A stretch of 64,000 bases of DNA from Nematostella vectensis (GCF_932526225.1 NC_064046.1:2666001-2730000); one strand, 5' to 3'. Shown: positions 33,991 through 54,735, numbered from the stretch's first letter. A program made the numbers and translations. Notes: generated from the sequence alone by a model not told the origin.

Positions 33991-36946
33991 TCTTTAAGCT
34001 CCCCCTCCGGGAAAATTGCTAAAACTTGGTGACTTTTCCTAAAATCTATCTGTGGACGTTTTGATGCCATTGACATGTCAAGGAGACGCTTTCACGCATA
34101 AGTTTCCCCAAAACTAAAAAGTAGTGAATTTTTTATATCTTGGGCCTGTTTCTCAGATTTAAATGCCTGTTTTGAAGATTGTTTAGGTGACAGGTTGGTT
34201 TCACAACAGCGCTAGAATTTTTTTACCTCGGACGTTTGGAGGGAGGGGTGGGAAAATTTTCCTCTCTCAAAGCTGTTGTTAAAAATGTCACTAGATTTAC
34301 TAGATGATACTTTGAAAGCTAATATTATGCATTTATCATTACTATGAGCATTAATACATGCATGCAAATACTTTTTTCTGTAATAATTCCAGATTTTTTT
34401 TTTTTTGCAAAAATCATAATAATTCAAGATGGCGGATCCAAGATGGCGGACCCAAACCCAAGATGGCCGAAATTCTTACAAAAAATGGATTGTAAACGTT
34501 TTTATGGCCTTTTTGCATTGAAAAGCCGTACGAAGGTTGATTCTGACATATCTGAATGATGCAAAATGATTTCAACGTGATATCTGATAATTTAGGCATT
34601 ATTTGAAAGAATAGCTAAAAATCGTATTTATGACATCATAATTGATTCGACCAAAATAACTTGTTGATTACCAGCATACGAAAAATACATTTTTTGTTAG
34701 TTAATCATCAATGAACTTTGTACATATACTAGCTGTAACATGCCAATGCAATTCATTTATAACCTGCAGAAGGTTATTGGCATGCCAAAAATATCGTTGT
34801 AAAAATTTTTTGGGGAGGGTCACCATTTTTCTGCTTTAGATGGGGGGGGGGGGGTCGCAATTTTTGAACCAGAAAAAAATTTAACTTTGCAGTCCCCCCG
34901 ATAAATAATGACCTATCCCTAAACAAATAAACTCCGTCAGCATTTTCATCTTTTTAATTACAAAATACTTTTTATTTTCCTTTTATTCTCCCTTGTATTT
35001 TTGTTTAGTAGTCCAACCAGAGAACTTTTAACTTATTTTCCTTGCAATTAAAAAATATTTGACAATTTTCAAACGTTTCTTATTGAAATCGCTAGGCTAG
35101 AGCCGAATTGCTTTTTAGATTATTGAACCCAACGTAGTAATGTAAATTATACAATTTTTTTTCTTCTTTGTTCTGTCAGAGTTTGTAATCAAAAATAATT
35201 TTGATGTTAAATAGTTAATTCTGCGCATTTTACACTGTTTTTCGAGCCGCAACGTTGAATAATTTTAACAGCCTCGTTTTCATGCGGTTAGAAATCGCTT
35301 TCATGACGGCCTCAAATAAATCCTGGTTTTTGTAATGTTGCCGTGCTGGGATTTTCTTGGACTTTTGATATGTTATTAAGAGGTTATTCTAAAACCAAAA
35401 ACGTTTAAATTTCTTTTCTGGAAATCGAGCTTAGCCAAGACGTGCCCAGGTAATATTAGTTAAGAGCTCACTTATTTGGTTGAGCTATCTCAACATATTG
35501 CCTCAGATTGGTAACAATTTTTTCAATTAATTTATTCCATTGAAAAAAGTTTGCAAGCATAGTTCAAGCAAGCCTCACAATCGTTTTTCGAGCGTTTCTC
35601 AAGTATATTAAGGCCTGGGTAGATTGCTTTTAGCATCGGATATAACTTTTTGCCATAAACTTTGTTAACATCGCCTTAAATTCGTTCTTTTTGGCAAGAT
35701 GATTAAAGTCGACGGCCTTAACCTTTTCGTAATGTTTTCTTGCTGGTGATGACGTCACATAATAGATCACGTGACAAAATAGTTTTTTGCCTTTCCGCCG
35801 GTGGGGAAAACAGCTTGGACAAAGATGTTTACTAAATAAGTGTTGACTTTATGTGTGTCATATGATTATGCGTTTTAGCATCCAAAATTTTCTCTGCCGT
35901 TAACAAGATATTAATTATTTTGCTAAGTCACGTGACCTGCTGCGAATTAAAATGTTGATTGTGACCAAAAGGTTATACTTTTCTTGCCGGTTAAGACATC
36001 AGTGTGCAGATGTGTTTAAAAGGAACATTAAAACATGCGATGTTTTCTTTTTCATAGCGTATCCACCAGCGGATAATTTTTTGAAATATTGATTTGCAAA
36101 AGTCACGTGATCGGCTGGATGACGTCATCACTCAAAATCAAATATTACCAATCAGCTAACATTGCCTAGTTTGATGTTTTGGCCAAAAATGGTGCATTTA
36201 AGGCAATGTTAACTCACTTTAAGGCAACTTTCAAAATTTCAACTGTTTTAGCTTAAGATCCAAGCCTTAATACACTTGAGTTCGAAATTTGGGGACCATT
36301 TTCTGTGTTTGGTAACCGCTGTTAGCGCGGGACTGTCGACGTTACAATTCGATACAATACAAAAAAAAAAAAGGAACAAAAGAGGACGATAAAATTTCAC
36401 AATAACTACAATAACTTGATTAAAATCAGGTCGTACTTGATTAAAATGAAACTCTATAAATCGGTTTTGGAAGGGTTCAGGATTTTTCTGTTTTTAGGGT
36501 TGCGTAGAAAAGTAGCTGCTGAATTTTCAAATTTATAGAAAAGAGTCAGTAAAGAGATCTTTTTTATTACTGACGCCGGCTATTTGTGGGCCGTTCTTGG
36601 TGTGGTCCCGTCCCTAATTAATGACGTCGCAACTATACCCTAGCAACTAACATTATATGCATCCTATTGGCTGGTAACCGGCATCAACGTCATTTTAACT
36701 AATTAACCTCATGCATAATTGTGCTCCCTCTTGCCCTTTTGGAAATATCCTGATTACGGAACTGAACTAACTTGGTAGACAACTGGATATGACGTCCATC
36801 TTTGGCGCTGACGGCCTGATAGAGGTTTCCATGGGAGCAATATACGTTAATGTGATAAACTATAAATGTCGTCCTATGTAGAAATAGTAGTACAATTTAG
36901 TTGAATATCAAGAAAGATTGCATTTTAAATTTCGAAAGGGAGGAGA
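33991..36946. other. Intergenic DNA between MRRF and the forkhead locus
   Basis: No supported exon. AAGATGGCGG-type motifs occur three times at 34427-34470 (YY1-like sites, or chance). An inverted-repeat element fills 35598-36280. Confidence 0.45.
35598..36280. mobile_element. Inverted-repeat element of about 680 bp
   Basis: Ends CTCAAGTATATTAAGGCCTG and the complement of CAAGCCTTAATACACTTGAG are inverted. A second inner pair, GTTAACATCGCCTTAAAT near 35666 and its inverted copy near 36200, shows the arms extend about 85 bp. The core has TGACGTCA and CACGTGAC motifs at both sides. Confidence 0.7.
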
Positions 36947-37223
36947 ATGGAGAGTCGTCGCTCGATTGTTTCAATAAAAGTGGAGTACCCTGACGGGAAT
37001 GATAACAGGAATATTACCAATGTTCCAGATCAAGACTTTCTGTCCAGCCCCCAAGGCTCCTCGTCTCTTCTGATCGAAAATTCAAGTTCACAAATAAAAT
37101 TGGAAGGAGGTAAGTGTTGCTTGACATTGATCTTAAGACAGAAAAGGCAAGATTTTCCCCGAATGTTGTTACTATAAGGCGGCAATAATATTTATAAAAA
37201 TATATATAAATATATATAAACGC

Positions 37224-37305
37224 CGGATCGGGAAGACTCCTCCCCAGGCTTACGCGACGTGTCCCCAAGAAGACGGCACTCCCCGATCAACCGAAGGGCC
37301 TGGGG
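37224..37305 (+). repeat. Partial duplicate of the forkhead exon in the preceding intron
   Basis: This 82-bp copy of 37420-37501 differs at one base. It lacks the acceptor and the rest of the forkhead exon, so it is unlikely to be spliced. Confidence 0.9.
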
Positions 37306-37659
37306 ACTAAAAAAAAGTTATAGTCCTTTCTTGTTCCAATCATACGCATAAAAGCTTTGATAGCGAATAATTAACAACCGTGCCTTTTTTGTACTTAAAC
37401 AACCTTCAGTCGGATGAGTCGGATCGGGAAGACTCCTCCCCAGGCTTACGCGACGTGTCCCCAAGAAGACGGCACTCCCCGATCAATCGAAGGGCCTGGG
37501 GCGACAAGTCATATTCCGACCTGATAGCGGAGGCGATCGAGTCCTCTCCGTGTAAAGCGATGACCATCAAGGATATCTATCGATGGTTTAGCGACAATAT
37601 TCCGGAGCTGATGGGAAGGGGCGACTGCCCATCGACTACCAGTTGGAAGGCAGGTCTCA

Positions 37660-38095
37660 TTTTACTGAAGGGGAAAAAAACTGGCGCGTACACAGCCCCC
37701 ACCCCACCCCCCCTGGCGACTGGAAAGTGGGTCATTTCGCATAAAGAAATCTTCAAAAACTATGCTTTTTCTATATGATACCCGACTGCTCATCCCCCCC
37801 CCCCCTCGGCCAATCCTGGGTACGCGCCAGAAGAGATCGTATCGTCTTTGTCTAATTGCGTTCCCCGCAGCCAGCGCCAGAATTATGCTCCAAGCCTTAT
37901 GGCTTAGAGTGAGCGAGTACAAGCTTAAGCGTAAGTACAAGCGCGGGGTGCAAGCTCACACACCTTGGTCGCCAGTGGGTAATTTCTTATTGATGGATCT
38001 TCAAATACTATTTTTCTCCCATATGATACAAATGTCCAGACACCCCCACCCCCCTCCCTTTAAACCAAATATTGGTATGCGCCTGCCTCTGGTCG
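37660..38095. repeat. Pair of related dispersed repeats after the forkhead exon
   Basis: 37690-37830 and 37970-38090 share CGACTGGAAAGTGGGT-like starts, a TTCAAAAACTATGCTTTTTC-like core, ATATGATAC, a C-rich tract and an ending of ATYSTGGGTACGCGCC type. Related ends occur at 41400-41440 and 43150-43175. One copy starts about 40 bp past the last forkhead codon. Confidence 0.55.
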
Positions 38096-38531
38096 GGGAA
38101 TTCGCCACTCACAAATAATTAGAGGGGCTACCTAAAAGAAAAATGTTTTGCCCAAGATCCTGCCAACAGGTCTGATCCTCCTTTTGTCAAGTGAATTCTG
38201 GGAACCTCGATTCTTCTTGTTTTCCTCATCCATGTCTACAAACTAACACCTATATGCCTTTAAAGAGCCATGGTCAGCCACCGTTGTTATTTTCTTATTT
38301 GATGTTGTAAGGCACATAATGTGATAAAATCACGAAATAACCATCTGAAAACAAACGATTAGTACTCTAGTTTAAAAATCGCATTGGCTATCCAAATCAG
38401 CCGATGAAAATGGATGCTTTTTTCACTTTGAACTTGCATAGGATGACAAAATGGCGGCTGTCAGGGCCTGGGACATAGAGATACATAGTTTCTCAATTAT
38501 ACGTTGTTACCAACGATAGTTGCGATAGATT

Positions 38532-38785
38532 TTAAAGCCGCATTGTCACCAGTTTACTTCCGGTCGATTACGTAACAATCTCCGATGATTTTTAACGGAA
38601 AACGCGAAAAATATTTCAAAATATTCAAAGCAGTGTGTTTAGTGGAAGTTTCTTTGAGGATGTGATTGATAATTTAGAGCGGATGGCCTGCTTAATATCT
38701 CGGATTTTAATAGATTCTTTTGTCTTTTAACGGTTGAGGTTTCCGTCGGACCTCCGGAAGAAAACTAGTGACAATGCGGCTTTAA
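38532..38785 (+). mobile_element. TTAA MITE, family A, copy 6
   Basis: Full length with the cleanest ends: TTAAAGCCGCATTGTCACCA and GTGACAATGCGGCTTTAA. Confidence 0.9.
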
Positions 38786-39610
38786 GTGCGAGCTCATTTG
38801 AAACAGCTGATAACCAATCAATGATTTCGTTTCCACAGAACTCGCTTCATGCGTACTCCATCGAACATGGACCGTCACAGCCTTTGGACCTTGCGCAAGG
38901 AAGTCGCCTTCCGACCCAGACGCATCATATATAGCCCACCAGGAGCGATCAGTCTTCACATCCCTGGCAACAGCCACTGGTTGTACGAGACACCAGGGTC
39001 GGATGTGGTGTTTACACTGCTATTCTGGGTCTGTATGACCTGGAATTGATCTGGGGTGAAAAAGGCGTGCGTGACACTAAAAGCGGCTGCTAAGCAGACT
39101 AGGGTTTAAATTAAGACGCAAGCGGAGAAAGAAAAGAGACCGTCATATTTCCACCTTCTCCCTGTCCGCTTACTTCACTTATTTTCGTGATTTTAACATA
39201 TGGCTTTGAACGTATGTGTATACGGAAATACAGAAATATAATTAAAGGCAATAAAAAATGGGATTATAAATATTAAATGTGAAATTTAAAAGAGGACATT
39301 ACCCTTATTGATTGTCTTGATTTGGTTTAACTAGAAAACTAGGAACGTTCTTCATATGACAAAATTTGAGCGCAAAAGCGAGGCTTTAGCAGACAGAAAA
39401 ATATTAAACTAAAACTCTTGTAAAATACCAGTAGCTATTTTCTTTCGTAACAGAAACGTGCATTCTTAAATTACGTTGCCCAAGTGTGCATCAATTTTGT
39501 TGGGATGAAATAAATCAGAAATATATAGTGAAGCTTTGAAGTTTTCTTTTTTTGAATAAGTCAAACAATCAAGTAAGAAGGACTTCCAGCTGCTGACCAG
39601 ACCAGGGGCT

Positions 39611-39783
39611 CGTTTCTCAAAACACCCGAGAATTCTCGGGCCCGAAAACGTTTTATTTCTTAAATTTGAAAAGGTGGCTAATCCTATAAAATTTATGGTA
39701 TCTAAATGTGTTGAAAAATCGTATTTTACCACAAAGATAATAATTTTTTCGGGCCCGAGAATTCTCGGGAGTTTCGAGAAACG
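39611..39783. mobile_element. MITE with 38-bp inverted ends
   Basis: CGTTTCTCAAAACACCCGAG then AATTCTCGGGCCCGAAAA at the left, inverted at the right with two differences. The 97-bp core is AT-rich. It ends seven bases before the 45-bp minisatellite. Confidence 0.85.
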
Positions 39784-39789
39784 GGCGCC

Positions 39790-40445
39790 AGAGCCGTTTC
39801 GTTCCGACGCGAGCCCGAGCATTCCGCGATGCGGGCCCGAGCTTTCCGTTTACGAGCCGCGAGCATTCCGCGACGCGGGCCCGAGTTTTTCCGTTTACGA
39901 GCCGCGAGCATTCCGCGACGCGGCCCGAGCCTTTCCGTTTACGAGCCGCGAACATTCCGCGACGCGGGCCCGAGCTTTTCCGTTTACGAGCCGCGAGCAT
40001 TCCGCGACGCGGGCCCGAGCTTTTCCCTTTACGAGCCGCGAGCATTTCGCGGCGCGGGCCCGAGCTTTTCCGTTTACGAGCCGCGAGCATTCCGCGACGC
40101 GGGTTCGAGCTTTTCCGTTTACGAGCCGCGAGCATTCCGCGACGCGAGCCCGAGCTTTTCCGTTTACGAGCCGCGAGCATTCCGCGACGCGGGCCCGAGC
40201 TTTTCCGTTTACGAGCCGCGAGCATTTCGCGACGCGGGCCCGAGCTTTTCCGTTTACGAGACGTGAGCATTCCGCGACGCGGGTTCGAGCTTTGCCGTTT
40301 ACGAGCCGCGAGCATTCCGCGACGCGAGCCCGAGTTTTCCGTTTACGAGCCGCGAGCATTCCGCGACGCGGGCCCGAGCTTTTCCGTTTACGAGCCGCGA
40401 GCATTTCGCGACGCGAACCCGAGCTTTCCGTTAACGAGCCGCGAG
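39790..40445. repeat. 45-bp GC-rich minisatellite, about 14 units, open in several frames
   Basis: Unit GAGCCGCGAGCATTCCGCGA followed by CGCGGGCCCGAGCTTTTCCGTTTAC. Because 45 is divisible by three, the array stays open in several frames on both strands, for example AFPFTSREHSATRAR on plus and MLAARKRKSSGPRRG on minus. Indels of one base occur in three units. I treat it as non-coding. Confidence 0.9.
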
Positions 40446-40705
40446 CTTCCATAAAAAAAATATTTTTTAATCCTTCTGAGTATTAGATTGAGATTCTGAT
40501 AATACTAGGCTGACTCCAGGTAACATTCTTATAAAATATCTCTAAGGATTTATTTCGCCTTTAGTCATCAGGGTAAAATATACATTATAGGAAATTAAAA
40601 AGAAGAAGGGGGAAAGCCCTTTGAGATTAAACGGGAGCTCGAGCAATAAAAAAAGTTTACAAATGAAGGAAATCCAAGGAAAACTGAGTCAGCATCAAGG
40701 TGTTA

Positions 40706-43700
40706 CTAAGGGTTGTTCTGGTTATCAGGAGTGACTGTCCAGGATTTGCTGTCCATATCTTCCCTTAGACTTTCCACTTCTTTTCTCAGCCTAAAAATTA
40801 TTTAAAAAAAAACTTACATGTGCAAGGCATATGAGGTAAATTTGAAAAGAATATCTATTACTTATGCTCTAAATGTTTAGTAAAGAAGAGTTAGAAACTG
40901 TAAGAAATCTTGCACTGCGATATAAAATGACAGAAAAGAATGGGAAAGTTCGTTTTAAACCAGAGAAAACAAGGGAACAGCAAAGTATTTTCAACTCTCT
41001 CAATATGTTTTGCCTCAGTTCAATATGCTATATGAATACTTGCTTTAATATTTTATTTATTCATTCTTATTTTGTCTGATTTGACAAGAATATGTATACA
41101 AAAAATGTCCAAATCCCCTTCACTACCCATTGCGCCATCTCTAAGTTAATAAAAACTTTATGATAAAGTTTACTTACTTTTGAAGTACAGGCATGAAAAA
41201 GTGCTGGACATCATGAACTGTTAACTCAACAATCTCTGCCTTAGTGTACTAAAATAACAATGCAGTGAGCTAGTTTAAGGTGAATGGAATCTTGCTAGGA
41301 CCACGTACACAGGGGGGTGCAGAGGGTGCATGCACCCCCCCCTTGGTGGCCAAAAAGTTGGTCCTATGCTTTTTCCATAAGATGCCTATGACTACGCCCC
41401 CCCCCCCCCCCCTCAGCCAATCCTGGGTACATGCCTGGAGCATATACACAACACCTGGGGGAGAGGGAGGGGAGTGCTAAGCTATGAACATGGGGGGGAG
41501 AAGACTTCCTACCCCAAAAACATACCAAACACTGTAGAGAGTACCAAATCACCTAATCTCAAAGCTGTCTGTAAATTTTGGCATGAGCAAAAATGTTATG
41601 TTTTGGCTGGTGGCTAGGCTAGGAAACAATCCGGACATTCAGGAAACACCTCCTTTTAAAAACTCTCTTGCTGCGTGCCTGTGACGGTATTACTGTATAT
41701 GTGTCACATGTAGAGACTTATCAAGTATGGTGGCAACTTTGCTAAGGGAACAAGTTTCAGTAATAAGACAACAACAAGAAGACTACAGTTTCAGTTACCT
41801 TTACAACACTAGCCTGTCTTCTGAAGAAACAATTCCCCTCCTCGTCCTCATAGACTGGGTGCAAATTCAAACAAAACTTCCCATCAACAAGACTAAGAGG
41901 CTTCTCAGTATAGGGAAAGATGGTGATCTCAATGACATACTCTCGGGACAAAATACCCTGAAACAGGAGAACATGTAGTTTCAAACCAAAGGCAGCTCCC
42001 TTTCTTTCCCCATCCTACTAGTTGATTTTCCCCATTTTATATTGCATTAACGCAACAAGTGGGGTTCAATCCCCTTGCTGAGAGAAACAATTTTTTTGTT
42101 TAAGTTTAAATGCACAATCTATACCTCGGCATACTGGGCTAACGCCATCTTGTCACACCAGCAGTAGTGTGGGGTGCGCAGCAGGTGAGGTTTGAGTCGG
42201 TCAGGATCCAACTGATCACCTCTGAAAATTTTATAGGAGCAAAGGCATAAAGAGTTGTCTATTGTACCATTGAATAAAAACGGAGTAAAAATTAAAACAA
42301 TATGAGGTCTTCCAATGGGCCTTGACATGTAAAAAGAACCCAGATGACCTTAAAAATTAACTGGTACATCTACATGGTATAGAAAATAACAAAACCTACT
42401 TTTCAACAGTAAACTGGCTTGAGTCACTGTTCCAAACCTCTGACTTTTGGATAATAGGGACAAACTCTACCTGGTGAATGAAATTGTTAAAACGAACAAA
42501 ATTCATGAGGGAGAACAGCAGAATAAAATGACATTGCTAGTGGATCAGTAAAGCTAAATTTTTGTCACTGAAGTACTGTTAAGGGGAACATTGTTATTAG
42601 ACTTACTCAAAATTTACTTCTCTTTGGGACTAGCAAACTAGGGCATCTTTTATAGGAAGATAGGTTTGGTCGTTTTATCTTGATAAAAACTCAAATATAA
42701 ATAGGATAGTGCTGCTTGTATTGACTACAACCTATAGTGAATTGTCTCCCCCATGCCCAGTACAATACCTTGAAGCTATCATCAGGTACTTGCGGTGTGT
42801 ATCTACTCATTAGATCTCTCATGGATACAACAATGTGGTCTCTCTATAGAAAAATAACTTTTACTTTGATTGGTTGGGAGGGTCAAATAACTAAAAGAAC
42901 ATCCCTTTCTTAGTCTAGCTTCTGATGCAACAGTTCAAATTAATCTAATGATGATCATGAGGGCAGGGGGGGGGGTAATAATGACCATGAGGGGGGGGGA
43001 TTTTATGCTTAGAGATACAATAAATGTGTGGAAATATCTTACTCTAAAATCTCAAAATTTTTATTGGGGCATGCTCCTGGACTGCCTAGTAGCAAAGCAC
43101 TTTTAACTACATACTTTCAACAAATGACAACTATAATGCATACCCCTTCCTCCTTTAAAAATCCTGGGTACATGCCTGGTCAAATCCCTTATCCAAGGAA
43201 ATTGATTATGGATAGATGATCATTTTTTCAGTGAAACATAATCCATTTCCTGCAAACAGGCTATTTTAAAGCCATATTGTCACCAGAGTTTACTTCCGGT
43301 CAATTACATAAAACTAACAATCTCAGACGGTTTTAAACAGAAAAAGTGAAAATTTCAAAATTGTGAAAGCAGTGTGTCTATTGGAAGTTTCTTTAAGGAT
43401 GTGAGAGTGCGTGAGTGGATGGCCTGAGCGTGGATTCTAATAGATACTATTGTCTTTAAACGGTTGAGGTTTCTGTTGGACATCCGTAAGAAAACTGGTG
43501 ATAATGCTGCTTTACTTTTTAACAGAAACTAATGAAATATACATTAAACACCTCTGCTTTTACTTAAATGATTACCTGATACTGGCTTAGTGAGATCCCT
43601 TTTACATTGCCTTCATCTGTCAATCCTATATAGATTGATCCACCTTTACCATTATTTAGAAATGCATTGATATTTCTAAAAGGGAAAAAAAAATTTAGGC

Positions 43701-44308
43701 CACATATTTTTTGTTCTGTATATCATGTCTTTTTTCTAGCATATAGAGAAAATTTAAAATACCCTGCTACTTCAATTTGTTTCATTATATTTATGTCTTG
43801 TTCTTTATAAATCAGGGTTTGAACAAGTTCACAAACGCTGTGGAGCATTCTGATGGTGCTCCCCAAACAGGACAGGTTCGACTTGTAGACTTCTGAAATC
43901 TGGATCACAAAAATAATCCTTGAATTTGGTTTGGTACAAGTGCATAATCCAATTCCATGATTGATTTCTATAGAATAGCGCAATAAATACAATAAAAATG
44001 CAAATAAATACAATGGAGATTCAAATAAGTTTGGATGTGGCGTTGGATTCTACAGTTTAGCCTTTGTTTTTGGTTACAAACCTGGATACAGCTTTCCTGG
44101 ACCTTCGATCAGTTCCTGGAATCCAACACCAGTCTGGTATCTCCTCAGCGCAAAAATTACGATGACCTTTGAATTCACATCTTGAGTCTTCCTCAAACGG
44201 GACTATGGAATCCTTGATATAATATCTGTTCTTTGACCGCAGATTTGCCATTATTCGTTGGCCATCCGTTAAAAAGTCCACTCCAAGATGCCATGAAATG
44301 ATGCACAA
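40706..44308 (-). CDS. Schlafen-like AlbA_2 domain protein
   Basis: Eight minus-strand exons: 44082-44251 (or 44308), 43576-43675, 42769-42843, 42400-42470, 42125-42221, 41799-41957, 41178-41248 and 40706-40790, all GT-AG and in phase. From the ATG at 44251 the product has 275 residues; an upstream in-frame ATG at 44308 adds 19. The Schlafen core is clear: VPFEEDSRCEFKGHR, RRSRKAVSR, then INAFLNNGKGGSIYIGLTDE and GNVKGIS. A middle segment has HLLRTPHYCWCDKMALAQY and REYVIEITIFPYTEKPL. The C-terminus contains a short coiled-coil-like LRKEVESLREDMDSK. SLFNL1 is the likely relative; vertebrate Schlafens use this fold to bind or cut RNA. There is no helicase domain. Confidence 0.85.
43266..43515 (+). 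mobile_element. TTAA MITE, family A, diverged copy 7
   Basis: TTAAAGCCATATTGTCACCA to GATAATGCTGCTTTAC. It is the most diverged full-length copy, inside a Schlafen-like intron. Confidence 0.8.
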
Positions 44309-44972
44309 AGAAACAAATACATTGTAGGAAATTTACAAGGAAAATAAGAACACAAACCTGGTACTTTCACATCCATATATGTATTGCAAGGTTAATCTCA
44401 GTATTGTATTGATTTCTCATTGTTAGATCCAGAATTAAATCATGTTTGAGGACGCGGGAAAGTTCATGTGTGTTCATGTTCATGCTAAATTGTGTTGGAA
44501 TTCCAAGTCCCAGTCCTAATCTGCGGGGCAGTGACGCGTCCAGCCTCGGTTCCATGCCACGCCGGTCTCCTTCTCTCCCTCCGATGCGCGAGGCCGCCAT
44601 TTTATGTCAAGATTTGGTGGCGCTTTGGAACCGTTTTTCGGGGAATAATCCTAAATTTTAGGTGCCCCACCAAACAATTCTTAACATTCAATAACACAGG
44701 TGTGTGTCTGTAGCAGCTAATGCATCGTTCTCGTATTTTTAAAGCATTTTTGCGTTCTTGAAAGTTGCTGAGTGGCTGCCTTGTTCTTATTGACTGAGGC
44801 AAGACTTCTCGTTACACTCAACCTAACCGAACGCTGCTTTCTTCCTCCTTTTTCGTTATAGTTAACCTAATTAATCCTCCATGGTTTATTTGCTCTAGGT
44901 TTAAGGAATAGGTATTCCAGAGGGGTTCAGTATAACGTTGTTAAATTCCTGCCAAGGTTGACTAGTCGGACC
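44309..44972. promoter_or_regulatory. Shared bidirectional promoter region
   Basis: The Schlafen-like gene and the casein kinase II alpha gene are divergent, with start codons about 665-720 bp apart. The part at 44520-44640 is GC-rich and holds GAGGCCGCCATTTTATG, a YY1-type core. There is no clear TATA box. Confidence 0.5.
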
Positions 44973-53107
<8,135 letters not shown>

Positions 53108-54720
53108 CCACCTGCATGTCTGGTATTACAAGGGCAAGGAAATCGGGAGTGAGTCACTGGATGGTACAGTGCCAGGAAGCACAATTACTGACTGGAAATA
53201 ATTCTAATCCTGAATTGAGTATTGGGTTTGACATTAACAATCACCCATTCGGTCAGGTCGGCAGTGTTAAGTACTGTATTTTTGTAATGCTTTTTGTGGT
53301 TTCTGCAAGTGATAAACTCTGAAAGCGAACAGGGATTTTGCTTCCTACAAAATGAATTCAGATTATTAGCTTTACTTGGTGTTATTTTGTGTCTCTAAAA
53401 GCTCTTACTGTTGTAGAATACACAGAATGTTATTTAGAAATGGCTTATTGCAAGAATACAGTTGGACTTGTAGCCCTGGCAATGGCCAAAATGAGGTGTT
53501 TCATTGGGGCCTTGATAAAGAGGAACTATAGAGGCAGACTTTATATTTGGATTTGTGCTGGTATCTTTGCATCCTCCAAATGCCGTTTCCAATGGTATTT
53601 CTCATACTCTAGTGTTATGGACAGCCATATTTTAGGGGGAAATCTTACTGTAGTGTTGTCCAAGATATAGCATTACCAGAGGCAACTCTCTAAGCACTAT
53701 AGCAATGTTCAAAGACATATATAAAGCCATGTAATTTATCAGTGATGGACATTCTTGTAAATGCACTGTATTATATCCTCTGTTCTGTAATCCTGGCTTA
53801 AACCTTTACTTGACCACCTCTAGTATTATTTGGTAAGCATCAAAGATTCCAGTGTCGTCCTTAGCAGGACTCTGGGTATTTCAAACAAGGGCATCTTCTT
53901 TTTCAATAGTTGGCCACGAAAGGTGTACGCATCATGGGAATTCACCTTTTTTCCATAAAAGTGTTTGCTCTAGGTTTGTCTACACCATTACTCTCCAGCA
54001 GAAAAACACAACAATGTTGATCATGTTTTTTTTTAAGGAAAATTGTATTTGTGTTAAGGGGTGTTTCTTGTAGTAATTGCATGAGATTGCTTTATGTATT
54101 AGTTTTTTTAACATACAATTTATACAAGGAAATCATTACACAGAAGTTGTAAGAGAAATACTGTAATTACTTTTATTTGGAGAAAAAGCCGAATGCAGCT
54201 AATTGCCTTTCAATGTTTATTGCCTGCCTTTGTTAGAATGCCTTGTGTATATTGGTGTAGACAGGTCTAAAGTAATTGTCTCCTGCATTTTATTATTATT
54301 ACTATTATTATTGAGCCTTGTCCATGAGTAGACTAGCCCCAGGCTCTTACACAGAAAATATTAAAGGAACTGTTATGAAATGCATTTTTCTGGTGTAGTA
54401 GTACTCATGAATATTTTGTCAATTTATCTATCCCATTTCCCCATGCTTATTTTCATTTACGACACTTGCCTGGGTATATATAAACCAATCCACCAGTGTT
54501 ACCATGCAAGTGAATTTTCAAGAACATCAAAGTCTGTTTTTACAAATAATCCATATTATTCTTTCCTACACCATACCATAAAGTGTAGCTTAAGTACTTT
54601 TTTTTTTATCAAACTAGCAAATCAACCCTTATTTGCTGTGAGTATGGTGTGATTTACCTGCAACAAAGTGCCATTCATATTCAGGGTACATCACGTGTGT
54701 TGCCAGGGTTTGCTAAGGGG
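53108..54720 (+). other. CSNK2A 3' UTR and downstream DNA
   Basis: No convincing coding sequence. The transcript end should lie here; a TTATTATTATTACTATTATT tract is at 54290-54312. A G tract at 54717-54728 precedes the next element. Confidence 0.5.
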
Positions 54721-54735
54721 GGGGGGGACCGTATT

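Larger units (their letters stand above)
36947..39049 (+). pseudogene. FoxO-like forkhead locus, apparently damaged or incomplete
   Basis: Three exon-like parts. Exon 36947-37109 opens with ATG and ends at a strong GTAAGT. Exon 37410-37649 encodes the first half of a forkhead domain: AWGDKSYSDLIAEAIESSP, then IYRWFSDNIPE and GRGDCPSTTSWK, closest to FoxO. Exon 38839-39049 resumes at the wing with RFMRTPSNMDRHSLWTLRKE and RPRR. FoxO factors are insulin and stress responsive DNA-binding regulators. Recognition helix 3 (family NSIRHNLS) is not found in between. The exon 1-2 junction is out of phase (1 nt plus phase 0). The exon 2 donor would be the unusual GCAGGT, at an intron position also used in vertebrate FOXO. 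Missing exons or lineage-specific divergence could also explain this, so the pseudogene call is tentative. Confidence 0.55.

Noticed and set aside
33763..34032. 89-codon Ser/Pro/His-rich frame
   Set aside because: Translation of the CATCARCC low-complexity array.
39674..40486. 270-codon open frame on plus and 185-220-codon frames on minus
   Set aside because: All run through the 45-bp minisatellite. Openness on both strands follows from a unit length divisible by three, and no flanking gene structure supports coding.
42050..42090. B-box-like GGGTTCAATCCCC suggesting a tRNA
   Set aside because: No A box, acceptor stem or anticodon arm at proper spacing.
43723..44013. Possible extra Schlafen-like exon on minus (ISEVYKSNLSCLGS)
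   Set aside because: Exon 44082-44251 joins exon 43576-43675 directly in phase within the conserved AVSR/NINAFLN, and inclusion would break the domain.
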